DNA of 64,000 bases, from NCBI RefSeq assembly GCF_050402865.1, contig NZ_BAABMF010000005.1:124001-188000 (forward strand). Reading direction: 5' to 3'. The translations under genes and the position numbers were made by a program. Within the stretch, counting starts at the first letter, position 1, and each line of letters begins with the position of its first letter. Of the stretch, positions 56,038 through 64,000 are shown in pieces. This DNA is from Clostridium_AF sediminicola. GTDB lineage: Bacteria > Bacillota > Clostridia > Clostridiales > Clostridiaceae. The notes beneath the pieces are model-generated. The model was not told where the DNA came from, searched no databases, and worked only from the letters and a program-made list of their open reading frames with translations.

Positions 56038-57390
56038 TCAAAACCCTAAATAAATTTCTTTACTATCCCTATCTAACAAATCTATTATTACAATCAAAAA
56101 CACCAAAATAAAGAATCCAAACATACCTGCAAGATATGGATTTGTAGCACTTGAACCACCGACAGATATAAATCCAATTGTCCAGCCTTTTATTAATGTT
56201 GATTCGTCACGACTACAACGTAATGCAACTTTATAACAATTATAGAACAAATGAGCCACACCTAAAAACAATATCAACATACCTACAGTTCCTGTTTTAT
56301 ACCATAATTCAAAATAATAAAGTTCAAAATCAAGAGAACCCCTCTCTGTTTCTTCAGCGTAAGCTTCTATTCTACTACCAAATCCACTTCCAAACACAGG
56401 ATTTTCTTTTACCTTATTCATAAGATGTCTAAATTGTACCCCTCTTAAATTATTTGAAATTTCTTCTTCTGAAAAATCTGTAGCTGAATTTGCTCTTTTG
56501 AAAATATCACCTACTAATCCACCCTTATGATTTGATTCTGTTGTTGAAGTAGAATCACTATAGATTTTCATCATTGTCATACCTGGTGCAACTACCAATG
56601 TTGCTGCAATTATAGTTATTAATAAAAAATTCAAAATCAAAGGTATTTTCTTTGCTCCTTTTATAACAAAAATAGTGAATCCAATAACTAAGAAAGCCCC
56701 TAACCAATATCCACGTGTTCCAGTTGAAATAATACCCATAATCAATATTATGATACTAATAGCTTCAAAACTCGCTAGTTTGATTTTGTCCATATAAGCT
56801 AATCTAAGCAAGCATATAGCAAAAGCTACTTGAAAGAATATACCTCCTGATGCATATACTTTTGCATATGTATTTCCATACAACAATTGAGTGATCAATC
56901 CATATTGTGTGATTTTTTGGAAATCAACTAATAACTCTACAGGATTAATTCCATTCATTATAGCATAATTACTCCATTGGAAAATCCCATATACTATTAT
57001 AGCTAAAATATCAGCATAAATTACAAACAAATCAACAAGTTTTTTTAAAACATTCTTATTACTATCAATCAACACCAAGTAAATCACACTATATAGTATA
57101 GCCGCAAAAACATTAGCGTTGGAAATAATGTCCCTAATTGCATTCCCATGTATCAATCCAATTATAGAACCATAAACTCCATACCCTATTATAACAAAAA
57201 TATATAATAAAGTCCTCTTTTTTATTGTAGCTCCTCTTTTTATAACGAGATAAATTGCATAGAAAAAAGTAAACGCAAAAATAGAATTTCTAATTGGAAG
57301 TCCAAACAAATGACCTAATCCTCCAAAAACTAATTCGGCAAGTATTATATATAACCATATACTATTAAATTTTTCATTCGAGTTAATCAT
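56038..57390 (-). CDS. O-antigen ligase/polymerase-like (Wzy/WaaL) membrane protein
   Basis: 450 residues with about 11-12 membrane segments and a large external loop (about 280-350) containing LRGVQFRHLMNKVKENPVFG, the pattern of the O-antigen ligase family (RxxxW/F...NPxxGxG). It would polymerise or ligate lipid-linked glycans outside the membrane. ATG at 57390 with GGAGG six bases upstream; it overlaps the preceding glycosyltransferase by eight bases. Confidence 0.85.
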   Translation of the reverse strand: MINSNEKFNSIWLYIILAELVFGGLGHLFGLPIRNSIFAFTFFYAIYLVIKRGATIKKRTLLYIFVIIGYGVYGSIIGLIHGNAIRDIISNANVFAAILYSVIYLVLIDSNKNVLKKLVDLFVIYADILAIIVYGIFQWSNYAIMNGINPVELLVDFQKITQYGLITQLLYGNTYAKVYASGGIFFQVAFAICLLRLAYMDKIKLASFEAISIIILIMGIISTGTRGYWLGAFLVIGFTIFVIKGAKKIPLILNFLLITIIAATLVVAPGMTMMKIYSDSTSTTESNHKGGLVGDIFKRANSATDFSEEEISNNLRGVQFRHLMNKVKENPVFGSGFGSRIEAYAEETERGSLDFELYYFELWYKTGTVGMLILFLGVAHLFYNCYKVALRCSRDESTLIKGWTIGFISVGGSSATNPYLAGMFGFFILVFLIVIIDLLDRDSKEIYLGF

Positions 57391-58237
57391 CTTCAACCTC
57401 CGTCATATTAATTTGGTTTGTATTGATTCCCATGATTCCTCTTTTATTGTTTTTATATATTTTCTTATAGAATTTAATCATGCTAGACAAGTGAATAAAA
57501 GTAAGCTTGTTTATATTTTTTTTACTTTGCTGTTTATGCAAGTGGATCATTTTAGCTTCCGGATAATATAAAACACCTTTATTTATAGCATTAATTTTAT
57601 AGCATAAATCAACATCTTCAAAATACATAAAATATTCCTTACTAAATCCACCTACTTTATTAAATGTTTCTTTGCTCAAAAGCATACATGATCCCATTAC
57701 CCAATCAACTTTCTTTTCGCTAGCATGGTCGTAATCTTTCATCAGATAATCATCATCTATAACATTAGCTCTATTCGATTGTATAAGATGTCTTAAAGGT
57801 GTTCTAGAAAACAAAAAATCTCCAAATTTCATAAATCTACGACATGAATATTGTAATGTCATATCTCCATTAAGCAATTTGCATGATATCAATCCTGTAT
57901 TTTCATCATTAAGTATTCTATTATACATTGAAAGTATAGAATCATCTAACGCTACAACATCAGGATTCAAAAACAATAAATATTCTGAAGTCGCTTTAGA
58001 AGCCGCCAAGTTATTTGCAGCCCCAAAACCTACGTTCTTATTATTTTCAATGACTTTTATAAAATCATATTCTTTGAATTTATTTTTCAAATAATTAAAA
58101 CTTTCATTTTGTGAATTATTATCAATAATTATTATTTCATAGTCTAATTTTGATTCAACAGTATTTATAACAGATTTTACACATTGCTCAGTAAGTTCAT
58201 AATTCTTGTAATTCACTATAATAACAGAAATATTCAT
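57383..58237 (-). CDS. Family 2 glycosyltransferase, rhamnosyltransferase-like
   Basis: 284 residues: VSVIIVNYKNYELTE-type start (ISVIIVNYKNYELTEQCVKS), IIDNNSQNES, FLNPDVVALDD (DxD-like) and YFEDVDLCYKINAINKG, as in dTDP-rhamnosyltransferases. Paralogous to the enzyme at 16.6 kb. It lies between the initiating sugar transferase and the polymerase-like gene, so it probably adds the second sugar of the repeat unit; dTDP-rhamnose from the 18-21 kb genes is the likely donor. Confidence 0.88.
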   Translation of the reverse strand: MNISVIIVNYKNYELTEQCVKSVINTVESKLDYEIIIIDNNSQNESFNYLKNKFKEYDFIKVIENNKNVGFGAANNLAASKATSEYLLFLNPDVVALDDSILSMYNRILNDENTGLISCKLLNGDMTLQYSCRRFMKFGDFLFSRTPLRHLIQSNRANVIDDDYLMKDYDHASEKKVDWVMGSCMLLSKETFNKVGGFSKEYFMYFEDVDLCYKINAINKGVLYYPEAKMIHLHKQQSKKNINKLTFIHLSSMIKFYKKIYKNNKRGIMGINTNQINMTEVEDD

Positions 58238-58256
58238 AATTCACCACTCTCTGACT

Positions 58257-58934
58257 TTATTTAGCTTTTTCATCTCCAAACAACACTCCAACTGTTTGAA
58301 AAATCAGTTTTATATCCACGAAAACACTTCTTTCTTTTAGATATTTTATATCTAGTTCCATCCACTCTTCAAAATCAATATCGTTTCTACCCATAACTTG
58401 CCAATAACAAGTTAATCCTGGTTTACACAAAAATTTATCCTTCATCCAATTTTCAAATTGAACTACTTCTCTAGGCAAATTAGGACGTGGTCCAACTAAA
58501 GACATTTCTCCCTTTAAAACATTCAATAACTGTGGAAGTTCATCAATACTTGTTTTTCTGATAAATTTACCTATTTTTGTTATTCGTGGATCATCAGTCA
58601 TTTTGAACATAGGACCTGACATTTCATTAGATTCCTTCAAACCATCAAGCTTACACTCTGCATCCATACACATTGACCTGAATTTATACATTTTAAATAC
58701 TTCTCCAGCAAAACCAACTCTTTCTTGAACAAAGAAAATTGGTCCTTTTGAATCACATTTTATTATTATTGCTATTACAGTCAAGAGAGGACTTAGTAAA
58801 ACCAATCCACAAATAGATCCAATCAAATCTATCAATCTTTTTACTAAAAAGTATCCAAAACTCTTTTCATATTTTTCAGACATATCTTGTTCATTTTTAT
58901 TAACGTAGCTTATATAATCATTAACTTCATTCAT
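58257..58934 (-). CDS. Undecaprenyl-phosphate sugar phosphotransferase (bacterial sugar transferase family)
   Basis: 225 residues: one N-terminal membrane segment (about 30-57), then the conserved catalytic domain with GPIFFVQERVG, FKMYKFRSM, DDPRITKIGKFIRKTSIDEL, LVGPRP and CYWQVMGRNDIDF. It starts the repeat unit by moving a hexose-1-phosphate onto undecaprenyl phosphate. First gene of the operon sugar transferase, glycosyltransferase, polymerase/ligase, choline-binding protein. GGGGG lies nine bases before the ATG. Confidence 0.93.
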   Translation of the reverse strand: MNEVNDYISYVNKNEQDMSEKYEKSFGYFLVKRLIDLIGSICGLVLLSPLLTVIAIIIKCDSKGPIFFVQERVGFAGEVFKMYKFRSMCMDAECKLDGLKESNEMSGPMFKMTDDPRITKIGKFIRKTSIDELPQLLNVLKGEMSLVGPRPNLPREVVQFENWMKDKFLCKPGLTCYWQVMGRNDIDFEEWMELDIKYLKERSVFVDIKLIFQTVGVLFGDEKAK

Positions 58935-59158
58935 CAGTCTACCCCCATAAACCTATTTTTCACTACCAATATGTACTTATATTCCTTAATAAAAAGGCTA
59001 CTATTTTAATTTTTAAATATAATTTGCTTACTCTAAATATCCTTCGTTATCTTATTTTGTCCAAATTAATACTTTATAAACCACTTTATTTTATTTAAAT
59101 AAATTTAACAGAATATATTTCCAGTTTTAATGCATTATAATTCACAATGTTCTTTGAA

Positions 59159-59186
59159 ATTATAACATAAATTTATGAAATGTAAA
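59159..59186 (-). promoter_or_regulatory. Candidate promoter of the second polysaccharide operon
   Basis: On the minus strand TTTACA (59186-59181), 16-base spacer, TATAAT (59164-59159), about 225 bases upstream of the sugar transferase start. The intervening DNA is AT-rich with no reading frame or hairpin I can recognise, so the leader would be long. Confidence 0.4.
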
Positions 59187-59227
59187 ACCTAAATATTATT
59201 ACATTTATATGAATTTTGCATAAAACA

Positions 59228-59255
59228 AAAGGATGATTTTCCAAAATCATCCTTT
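59228..59255 (-). terminator. Intrinsic terminator after aspartate kinase
   Basis: 13-bp stem AAAGGATGATTTT / AAAATCATCCTTT with a minimal loop, followed on the minus strand by TGTTTTATG; 21 bases after the stop. Confidence 0.9.
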
Positions 59256-59276
59256 AATAACTTTTATAATTTCTTT

Positions 59277-60599
59277 TTATTCAAATTCCTTATATATAGC
59301 TTTTATTGCTTTGTCAAAATCATGGTTTTCAACACCAATTATAATATTCATTTCACTAGAACCTTGATCTATCATTCTTATGTTTACATTTTCTTTTGCA
59401 AGTGCACCAAATATTTTTGTTGCTACACCAACTGAACGAGCCATCCCTTTACCAACAGTTGCAATCAATGCCATGCTTGGTATAGCATGAATAGCATCTG
59501 GATTACACGTTCTAGTTATTTCTTTTAATATCTTATCTAACTTTCCTTTGATTTGCGAATCATCAACTACAACAGACATAGTATCTATTCCAGATGGAGT
59601 ATTTTCATAAGATACACCATAACTTTCAAGTACCGATAACATTCTTCTACCAAATCCAATTTCAGCATTCATCAAAGTTTTTTCTACAGCAATTACTGTA
59701 AAATTCTTTCTACCTGCAATACCTGTAATAGATCCTACGTTGTCAACTTCATTATCTCCTACTATTAATGTACCTTTATCCTCTGGTCTATTTGTATTCT
59801 TGATATTTATAGGTATTCCATCTTCTAATACTGGGAATACTGCATCTTCATGAAGAACACTCGCTCCCATGTAAGATAACTCTCTAAGTTCTTTATAAGT
59901 TATCTTTGCAATAGGTTTTGGATTTTCTACTATTCTAGGATCAGTCATTAGTAAACCTGATACATCAGTCCAGTTTTCATACAAATCTGCTTTTACTCCA
60001 TGAGCAATTATTGAACCAGTTACATCTGATCCACTTCTTGAGAATGTCTTTATTTCACAGTCAGGCATTGAACCATAAAATCCTGGGATTACAACACCTT
60101 TTCCTATTTTATCTTTCGCAAATCTTTCTCCAATAGCATTTTCTGTCAATACGGAATCAAAACATCCTGCCTCATCAAACTTAATCAATTCAGCTGCATC
60201 AACGAAATCATATCCTAAAAAATTTGATAAAATCAAACCATTTAAGTATTCCCCTCTACTTGCAGTATAATCTCTACTAGCACCTTTAGTAATATTTTCT
60301 TTTACTTCTGCCAAATACTTGTTTATATCTATATCTAATCCAAGATCTTTGACGATACCAGAATATCTTTCTTCTACAAATTTATACACACCGTCAAAAG
60401 AAATATTTTGTTCTACGTGAGCATGACATAGATAAAATAAATCTGTAATCTTATAGTCATCACTACTTCTTTTTCCTGGTGCTGAAGGAACAATAAATTT
60501 CCTGCTCGCATCTGCTCCTACTATGTTTTTTACTTTTTTAAATTGTTCTGCATTGGCTAAAGAACTTCCCCCGAACTTTGCCACAACCACTTTTTCCAA
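59277..60599 (-). CDS. Aspartate kinase
   Basis: First enzyme of the lysine, threonine and methionine pathway (aspartate plus ATP to aspartyl phosphate); also feeds diaminopimelate for the wall. 440 residues: N-terminal VAKFGGSSLANAEQF, kinase core with FSRSGSDVTGSIIA and YENWTDVSGLLMTDPR, and two C-terminal ACT domains (about 300-440) for allosteric control, as in monofunctional kinases. Start TTG with AGGGGGG seven bases upstream. Not in an operon with other biosynthetic genes here; a large palindrome precedes it. Confidence 0.93.
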   Translation of the reverse strand: MEKVVVAKFGGSSLANAEQFKKVKNIVGADASRKFIVPSAPGKRSSDDYKITDLFYLCHAHVEQNISFDGVYKFVEERYSGIVKDLGLDIDINKYLAEVKENITKGASRDYTASRGEYLNGLILSNFLGYDFVDAAELIKFDEAGCFDSVLTENAIGERFAKDKIGKGVVIPGFYGSMPDCEIKTFSRSGSDVTGSIIAHGVKADLYENWTDVSGLLMTDPRIVENPKPIAKITYKELRELSYMGASVLHEDAVFPVLEDGIPINIKNTNRPEDKGTLIVGDNEVDNVGSITGIAGRKNFTVIAVEKTLMNAEIGFGRRMLSVLESYGVSYENTPSGIDTMSVVVDDSQIKGKLDKILKEITRTCNPDAIHAIPSMALIATVGKGMARSVGVATKIFGALAKENVNIRMIDQGSSEMNIIIGVENHDFDKAIKAIYKEFE

Positions 60600-60626
60600 A
60601 ATAAAGCCCCCCTATTATGAGTTGGC

Positions 60627-60803
60627 TTAAGAATTAGTTCTACTTTTCATTTAAAAATATTTGGTTAAGAGTTTTTATTGTGAAACTTTATTTATACATG
60701 TACAAAATCTCAGGTATTTATGAGTTTTGGACTTGTATAAATAATTAGTTGAACTAAAAACTCTATATGTTTTTTAAATGAAATTAGTAGAACTTATTCT
60801 TAA
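60627..60803. repeat. 177-bp nested palindrome upstream of aspartate kinase, containing element 2d
   Basis: Outer arms TTAAGAATTAGTTCTAC / GTAGAACTTATTCTTAA (17 bp, one mismatch), then TTTCATTTAAAAA / TTTTTTAAATGAAA, then AGAGTTTTTA / TAAAAACTCT, and in the centre the hairpin ATTTATACATGTACAAAA ... TTTTGGACTTGTATAAAT (60690-60742), a relative of elements at 42836, 45774 and 46330. It can fold as one long stem and lies 28 bases before the kinase start codon. Confidence 0.75.
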
Positions 60804-60860
60804 ACAATCTCTTTCCTTAATAATTTATTCTTAGTTTTAAAAAACTTATCTATAATCTAT

Positions 60861-61114
60861 AGTAGTGACAAGTGATAAATTCAGGATTATTTTCTGACAG
60901 AAAAAATTAAACCTAAGCCTTTATCATCTTCAATGAAAGAAATTGTACTTTTGCTATGCAAAAGAAATATTTTTATTTTTTGTTTAATTAAAAGCTTTCA
61001 TAGAGTGAAAGGTATCATCAACTTGTCACTTATCACTTGTAACTTGTCACTTATCACTTGTAACTTGTCACTATATTTTCACAATTGTGAATTGTGAATT
61101 GTGCATTGTGCATT
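60861..61114. repeat. Heptad-repeat palindromic element, copy C (full length)
   Basis: Starts AGTGACAAGTGATAAA, carries four hairpins in the same order as copy D inverted (for example CTTTCATAGAGTGAAAG at 60995-61011 and CTTTTGCTATGCAAAAG near 60948-60964), then seven heptads ACTTGTC/ACTTATC/ACTTGTA in tandem (61021-61069) and four AATTGTG/CATTGTG heptads (61083-61110). It ends four bases from the aminotransferase stop and may serve as its 3-prime end. Confidence 0.8.
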
Positions 61115-61118
61115 AAAA

Positions 61119-62321
61119 CTAATTTGTTTTCCCCGGATATTGCTTTAATCCTTCGCCTAATATATGCATAGCTTTTCTTAAATCTTTTTCATTTAGTACA
61201 TATGCAATTCTTACTTCATTTACTCCTGCACCTTCTGTTGCATAAAATCCTTCCCCTGGTGCCATCATTATGGTTTCACCATCAATTTCAAATTCACTTA
61301 ACAACCATATAACAAACTTTTCTGCATCATCAACTGGAAGCTTTACCATTGTGTAGAAAGCACCTTCTGGTAAGAAGCATACAACACCTTCCATTTTGTT
61401 TAGTTCTTCAAACAATACATCTCTTCGTCTAGTGTATTCTGCATTAATTTCCTTAAAATAAGTTTGCGGAGTTTGATATAGTGCAATAGCTCCTATTTGT
61501 TCAAGTTCTGGAGCTGCCAATCTAACTTGGCACATTTTATATATTTGAGATATAACTTCTTTATTTTTTGATAAAACACATCCGATTCTTGCCCCACACG
61601 CGGAATAACGCTTTGAAATACTGTCAATAATAATAAGGTTTTGGTCCAAGCCTTCCATTGTACCTAAACTTGCACATTCTGATCCTTCATATACAAATTC
61701 TCTATATACCTCATCTGATATAACAAAAATATCATTTTCTTTTACAACATCAGTAATAAGTTTCATTTCTTCTTTTGTATATACCGTTCCCGTAGGATTA
61801 TTAGGATTAGTAACTAAAGCTGCTTTTATTTTTGGATTATTTTTGATAACTTCATCAATAACCTCTTTCGATGGTAAATGGAATCCTTCTTCTGATTTTG
61901 ATTTTATTGCTACTACATCTATTTCCAATGCTCTAAAAATAGTATTATAATTAGCATAATAAGGTTCAACAACTAACACTTGATCTCCTACATCAAGCAG
62001 TGCTAATAGAGTAAACAATAATGCTTCACTACCACCTTGTGTTATAAGTACCTCATCAAATGCGTACTCCATTCCATAATTGCTATAATAACCCCTTACA
62101 GCATCTATAAGCTCTGGTAATCCATTTGATGGCACATAGGCTATTGTATCTTTATCATATTTCCTAACTGCATCCATGAATAATTCTGGTGTCTTTATAT
62201 CAGGTTGCCCTATATTTAAATGATATACTTTTTTCCCGTTTTTTACCGCTTCATTAGCATAAGGAACAAGCTTCCTTACCGGTGATGCTTCCACCCCTAA
62301 AATCCTTCTAGAACATTTCAT
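61119..62321 (-). CDS. Pyridoxal-phosphate aminotransferase, class I (aspartate-type)
   Basis: 400 residues, fold type I: YHLNIGQPDIKTP, TQGGSEALLFTLLAL, ALVTNPNNPTGTVYTKEEM, ISDEVYREFVYEG and the cofactor Lys237 in SISKRYSACGARIG, with the substrate-carboxylate Arg in NEVRIAYVL. It most likely moves amino groups between aspartate, aromatic or other amino acids and 2-oxoglutarate; the exact substrate cannot be fixed. ATG with AGGGGTG upstream. Monocistronic, flanked by repeat elements on both sides. Confidence 0.92.
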   Translation of the reverse strand: MKCSRRILGVEASPVRKLVPYANEAVKNGKKVYHLNIGQPDIKTPELFMDAVRKYDKDTIAYVPSNGLPELIDAVRGYYSNYGMEYAFDEVLITQGGSEALLFTLLALLDVGDQVLVVEPYYANYNTIFRALEIDVVAIKSKSEEGFHLPSKEVIDEVIKNNPKIKAALVTNPNNPTGTVYTKEEMKLITDVVKENDIFVISDEVYREFVYEGSECASLGTMEGLDQNLIIIDSISKRYSACGARIGCVLSKNKEVISQIYKMCQVRLAAPELEQIGAIALYQTPQTYFKEINAEYTRRRDVLFEELNKMEGVVCFLPEGAFYTMVKLPVDDAEKFVIWLLSEFEIDGETIMMAPGEGFYATEGAGVNEVRIAYVLNEKDLRKAMHILGEGLKQYPGKTN

Positions 62322-62483
62322 TTAATTCACCCCTAGATTTACTTAATTTAATAAATTATATTATTTAATGCCTCTAATTTCAAGTGTTTTATAAAAATAA
62401 GTATAATTATTCTGCTTTTTTGTAACAATATTCACTTTTTTTATACTGTACTTTATAGTTTGTTAATTAGAATAAACTTACGC

Positions 62484-62741
62484 AATAATTATAAATTGCG
62501 AACAAGTTCCAAATTTATAGTTACAAGTGATAAGTGACAAGTTGTGGACACCTTTCGCAAGCGAAAGCTTTTAATTGAACAAAAGATAAATAATTACTTT
62601 TGCGTTAGCAAAAGTACATCATCCCATCATCGAAGATGATAAAGGCTTAGTTAAAGATTTTCTGCAAGAAAATCAACCTTAACTTGTCACTTGTAACTTA
62701 TCACTTGTCACTCTTTTAGTTCGTATTTTATTTCAATTTCA
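62484..62741. repeat. Heptad-repeat palindromic element, copy D (full length)
   Basis: Inverted relative to copies A-C. Order: AATAATTATAAATTGCGAAC arm, heptads (AAGTGATAAGTGACAAG), hairpin 1 CTTTCGCAAGCGAAAG (62552-62567), hairpin 2 ACTTTTGC-GTTA-GCAAAAGT (62596-62615), hairpin 3 TCATCGAAGATGA, hairpin 4 GATTTTCTGCAAGAAAATC (62656-62674), four heptads (from 62681), and the TTAGTTCGTATTTTATTTCA arm. Confidence 0.82.
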
Positions 62742-62785
62742 AATCTATTTTAATATCAGCATTGTTTTAAACCACAAGAACAAAG

Positions 62786-62961
62786 GCATATATAGCTAGA
62801 AAATCACTCCACTTCACTAAGAAATTCTAATTCATTTTCTTAAATAAATGCTAAAAAATTATAACTCGCAAGCTCAAACAATAATTTTTCTTAACGCATA
62901 TATTACGAAAATGAACAAGAATTTCTAAAGTTTGTTACGATGACTTTTACGCTATATATGC
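62786..62961. repeat. Long imperfect inverted repeat between aminotransferase and uracil permease genes
   Basis: GCATATATAGC (62786-62796) pairs with GCTATATATGC (62951-62961); inside, AGAAATTCTAATTCATTTTC (62820-62839) pairs with 62907-62926 with two mismatches, and AAAAATTAT with ATAATTTTT. The whole could form a 176-base hairpin. No coding sequence. Relation to the other palindromes is unclear. Confidence 0.6.
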
Positions 62962-62982
62962 TTTTTTAGGCTAGTGAAGGAT

Positions 62983-63082
62983 GGAAAGTATAAATTAGTG
63001 TAATTATTTTACATAACCCTGCAAGATATTGATTTTACAGCATTTAAACATCGTTTAATCATCAGAAAAATTTATACTTTCC
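62983..63082. repeat. 100-bp segment with 14-bp perfect terminal inverted repeats
   Basis: GGAAAGTATAAATT (62983-62996) and AATTTATACTTTCC (63069-63082) enclose 72 bases with no strong structure. The 100-bp length is like the 46330 element, but no flanking direct repeat is evident and the sequence is different. Confidence 0.55.
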
Positions 63083-63097
63083 TAAACAATAAAAAAA

Positions 63098-63132
63098 ACA
63101 CTCCCAATCCATTTAACAGGAAAGGAAGTGTT
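63098..63132 (-). terminator. Intrinsic terminator after the uracil permease gene
   Basis: AACACTCCC / GGAAGTGTT stem (one mismatch) with an 18-base loop, followed on the minus strand by an eight-T run, 18 bases after the stop. Confidence 0.8.
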
Positions 63133-63150
63133 ATATATCATTAAAATATT

Positions 63151-64000
63151 TTAGTTTTCTGATTTTACCCCATTCAAAACTACATTCAATATAACTCCTA
63201 CTATTGCTGCTAAACTAAGACCTGTAAGTTTCAATCCTTCATTAGTCTTTGATAGTGGAATTCCTAAATTGATATTAAAATACTTGCTTAGATAAACAGT
63301 ACCTAATCCAATTATAACTATTGTAGCCATAACTATTATATTTTTAGTATTAAATTCTACTTTATTGTTTTTGATTGTTTGAATACCTATTAATGAAATC
63401 ATTCCGAACAACATAAAGCTTATTCCACCCATTACTGGAACTGGGATTGTTCTTAAAAATCCTCCTATTTTAGCTACAAATCCAAGTATTATAGCAAATA
63501 CCGCCGCTAATCTAAGTATTGCAGGATCATAATTTTTAGTAATTGCAAGAACTCCTGTATTTTCACCATAAGTGGTATTAGCTGGTCCGCCTATAAAACC
63601 TGCAAACAAAGTAGCAAGTCCATCACCTAATAATGTTCTATTTAAACCTGGATCTTGAACAAAGTTTTTTCCTACTACAGAACCATTGGTAGTAATATCT
63701 CCTACGTGCTCCATGAATACTGCTAAAACTATTGGAGCTATCATCAGAATTGCTCCTAAAGCAAATTTTGGTGCTGTGAAACTTGGAATCGCAACTAATG
63801 GAGCATCTGTCATCGCTGATACATCTAATATTCCTACAATTGCTGATACTATATATCCAAATACTACTGCAATTAATATTGATAACTGTCTTGCAAATCC
63901 TTTTGCAAATTTATTAACTCCTATAGCTGTACAGAATGTTAAAATCGCAATAAAAACTTGTGGGAAAGCAACATTTATAGATGAGCTTGTAATAGCTATT
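63151..64000 (-). CDS. Uracil/xanthine permease (NCS2 family), partial at window edge
   Basis: Membrane nucleobase-proton symporter. The frame is open from the window edge (the N-terminal part lies beyond 64000) to the stop at 63151, so the ATG at 63813 inside it is not the start. Visible motifs: FMEHVGDITT (UraA proton/substrate Glu region), GFIGGPANTTYGENTGVLAI (hallmark NCS2 motif) and FLRTIPVPVMGGISFMLFGM. Closest in pattern to uracil permease (UraA/PyrP). At least 282 residues are seen of about 420. Confidence 0.9.
   Translation of the reverse strand, partial: IAITSSSINVAFPQVFIAILTFCTAIGVNKFAKGFARQLSILIAVVFGYIVSAIVGILDVSAMTDAPLVAIPSFTAPKFALGAILMIAPIVLAVFMEHVGDITTNGSVVGKNFVQDPGLNRTLLGDGLATLFAGFIGGPANTTYGENTGVLAITKNYDPAILRLAAVFAIILGFVAKIGGFLRTIPVPVMGGISFMLFGMISLIGIQTIKNNKVEFNTKNIIVMATIVIIGLGTVYLSKYFNINLGIPLSKTNEGLKLTGLSLAAIVGVILNVVLNGVKSEN

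Noticed and set aside
61021..61110. CRISPR array
   Set aside because: Repeats are contiguous 7-bp units without spacers, and no cas gene is near.

Overview
The window is a 64-kb stretch of very AT-rich DNA from what looks like a Clostridia-class Firmicute. Evidence: strong AGGAGG-type ribosome sites, frequent TTG starts, intrinsic terminators after most transcription units, and protein families seen in anaerobic clostridia (cell-wall choline-binding repeats, Cwp84-like cysteine protease, SecA2, BCCT transporter). I cannot name the species. A relative of Peptostreptococcaceae is a guess from the SecA2/S-layer context. No rRNA, tRNA or CRISPR array was seen.

The main theme is the cell surface. 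At 6.2-10.4 kb a three-gene unit takes up choline (BCCT carrier), phosphorylates it and activates it as CDP-choline (an HTH-nucleotidyltransferase-choline kinase fusion plus LicC). Seven proteins carry choline-binding repeats that would dock on phosphocholine in the wall: an L,D-transpeptidase (3.6 kb), a repeat-only protein (10.5 kb), a papain-like protease (11.4 kb), a leucine-rich-repeat protein (13.2 kb), two Ig-domain S-layer-like proteins (26 and 48 kb) and a small repeat-only protein (55.4 kb). An LCP ligase, an S41 protease and an Ig-repeat glucosaminidase complete the wall set. Polysaccharide genes lie in two blocks: dTDP-rhamnose synthesis, glycosyltransferase, flippase and CDP-alcohol transferase (14.4-21.1 kb), and initiating sugar transferase, glycosyltransferase and polymerase/ligase (56.0-58.9 kb). 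Together they make a near-complete Wzx/Wzy-type pathway. A SecA2 gene with a SlaP-like gene (52.0-55.2 kb) sits beside the large S-layer-like gene, which suggests a choline-anchored S-layer exported by an accessory Sec system.

The middle (28.4-45.0 kb) holds two export systems with TolC-family genes: MFP-RND-TolC-TolC, next to a membrane-bound LuxR regulator and a lipoprotein; and TolC-MFP-ABC2-ABC2 without an ATPase gene, divergent from a two-component system. TolC proteins are unexpected if the cell has a single membrane, as the wall proteins imply.

The region 45.0-48.1 kb is a graveyard of small mobile palindromes. A broken comM gene and a broken RAYT-type transposase gene are split by palindromic elements of about 95-121 bp. 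Three of these are flanked by 4-bp direct repeats, and taking out element plus one repeat restores the reading frame or the expected alignment. Relatives lie upstream of the response regulator (42.8 kb) and of aspartate kinase (60.7 kb). A second repeat family, built of 7-bp units (ACTTGTC/ACTTATC/ACTTGTA) around four conserved hairpins, occurs at 4.8, 25.8, 60.9 and 62.5 kb. A third, unexplained element follows the stop codons of two genes near 47.1 and 48.0 kb, with a weaker copy at 47.6 kb.

The right end carries metabolic genes: aspartate kinase, an aminotransferase and a uracil permease running off the window. The left end has a polysaccharide deacetylase, a HAD phosphatase, galU and a ferredoxin.
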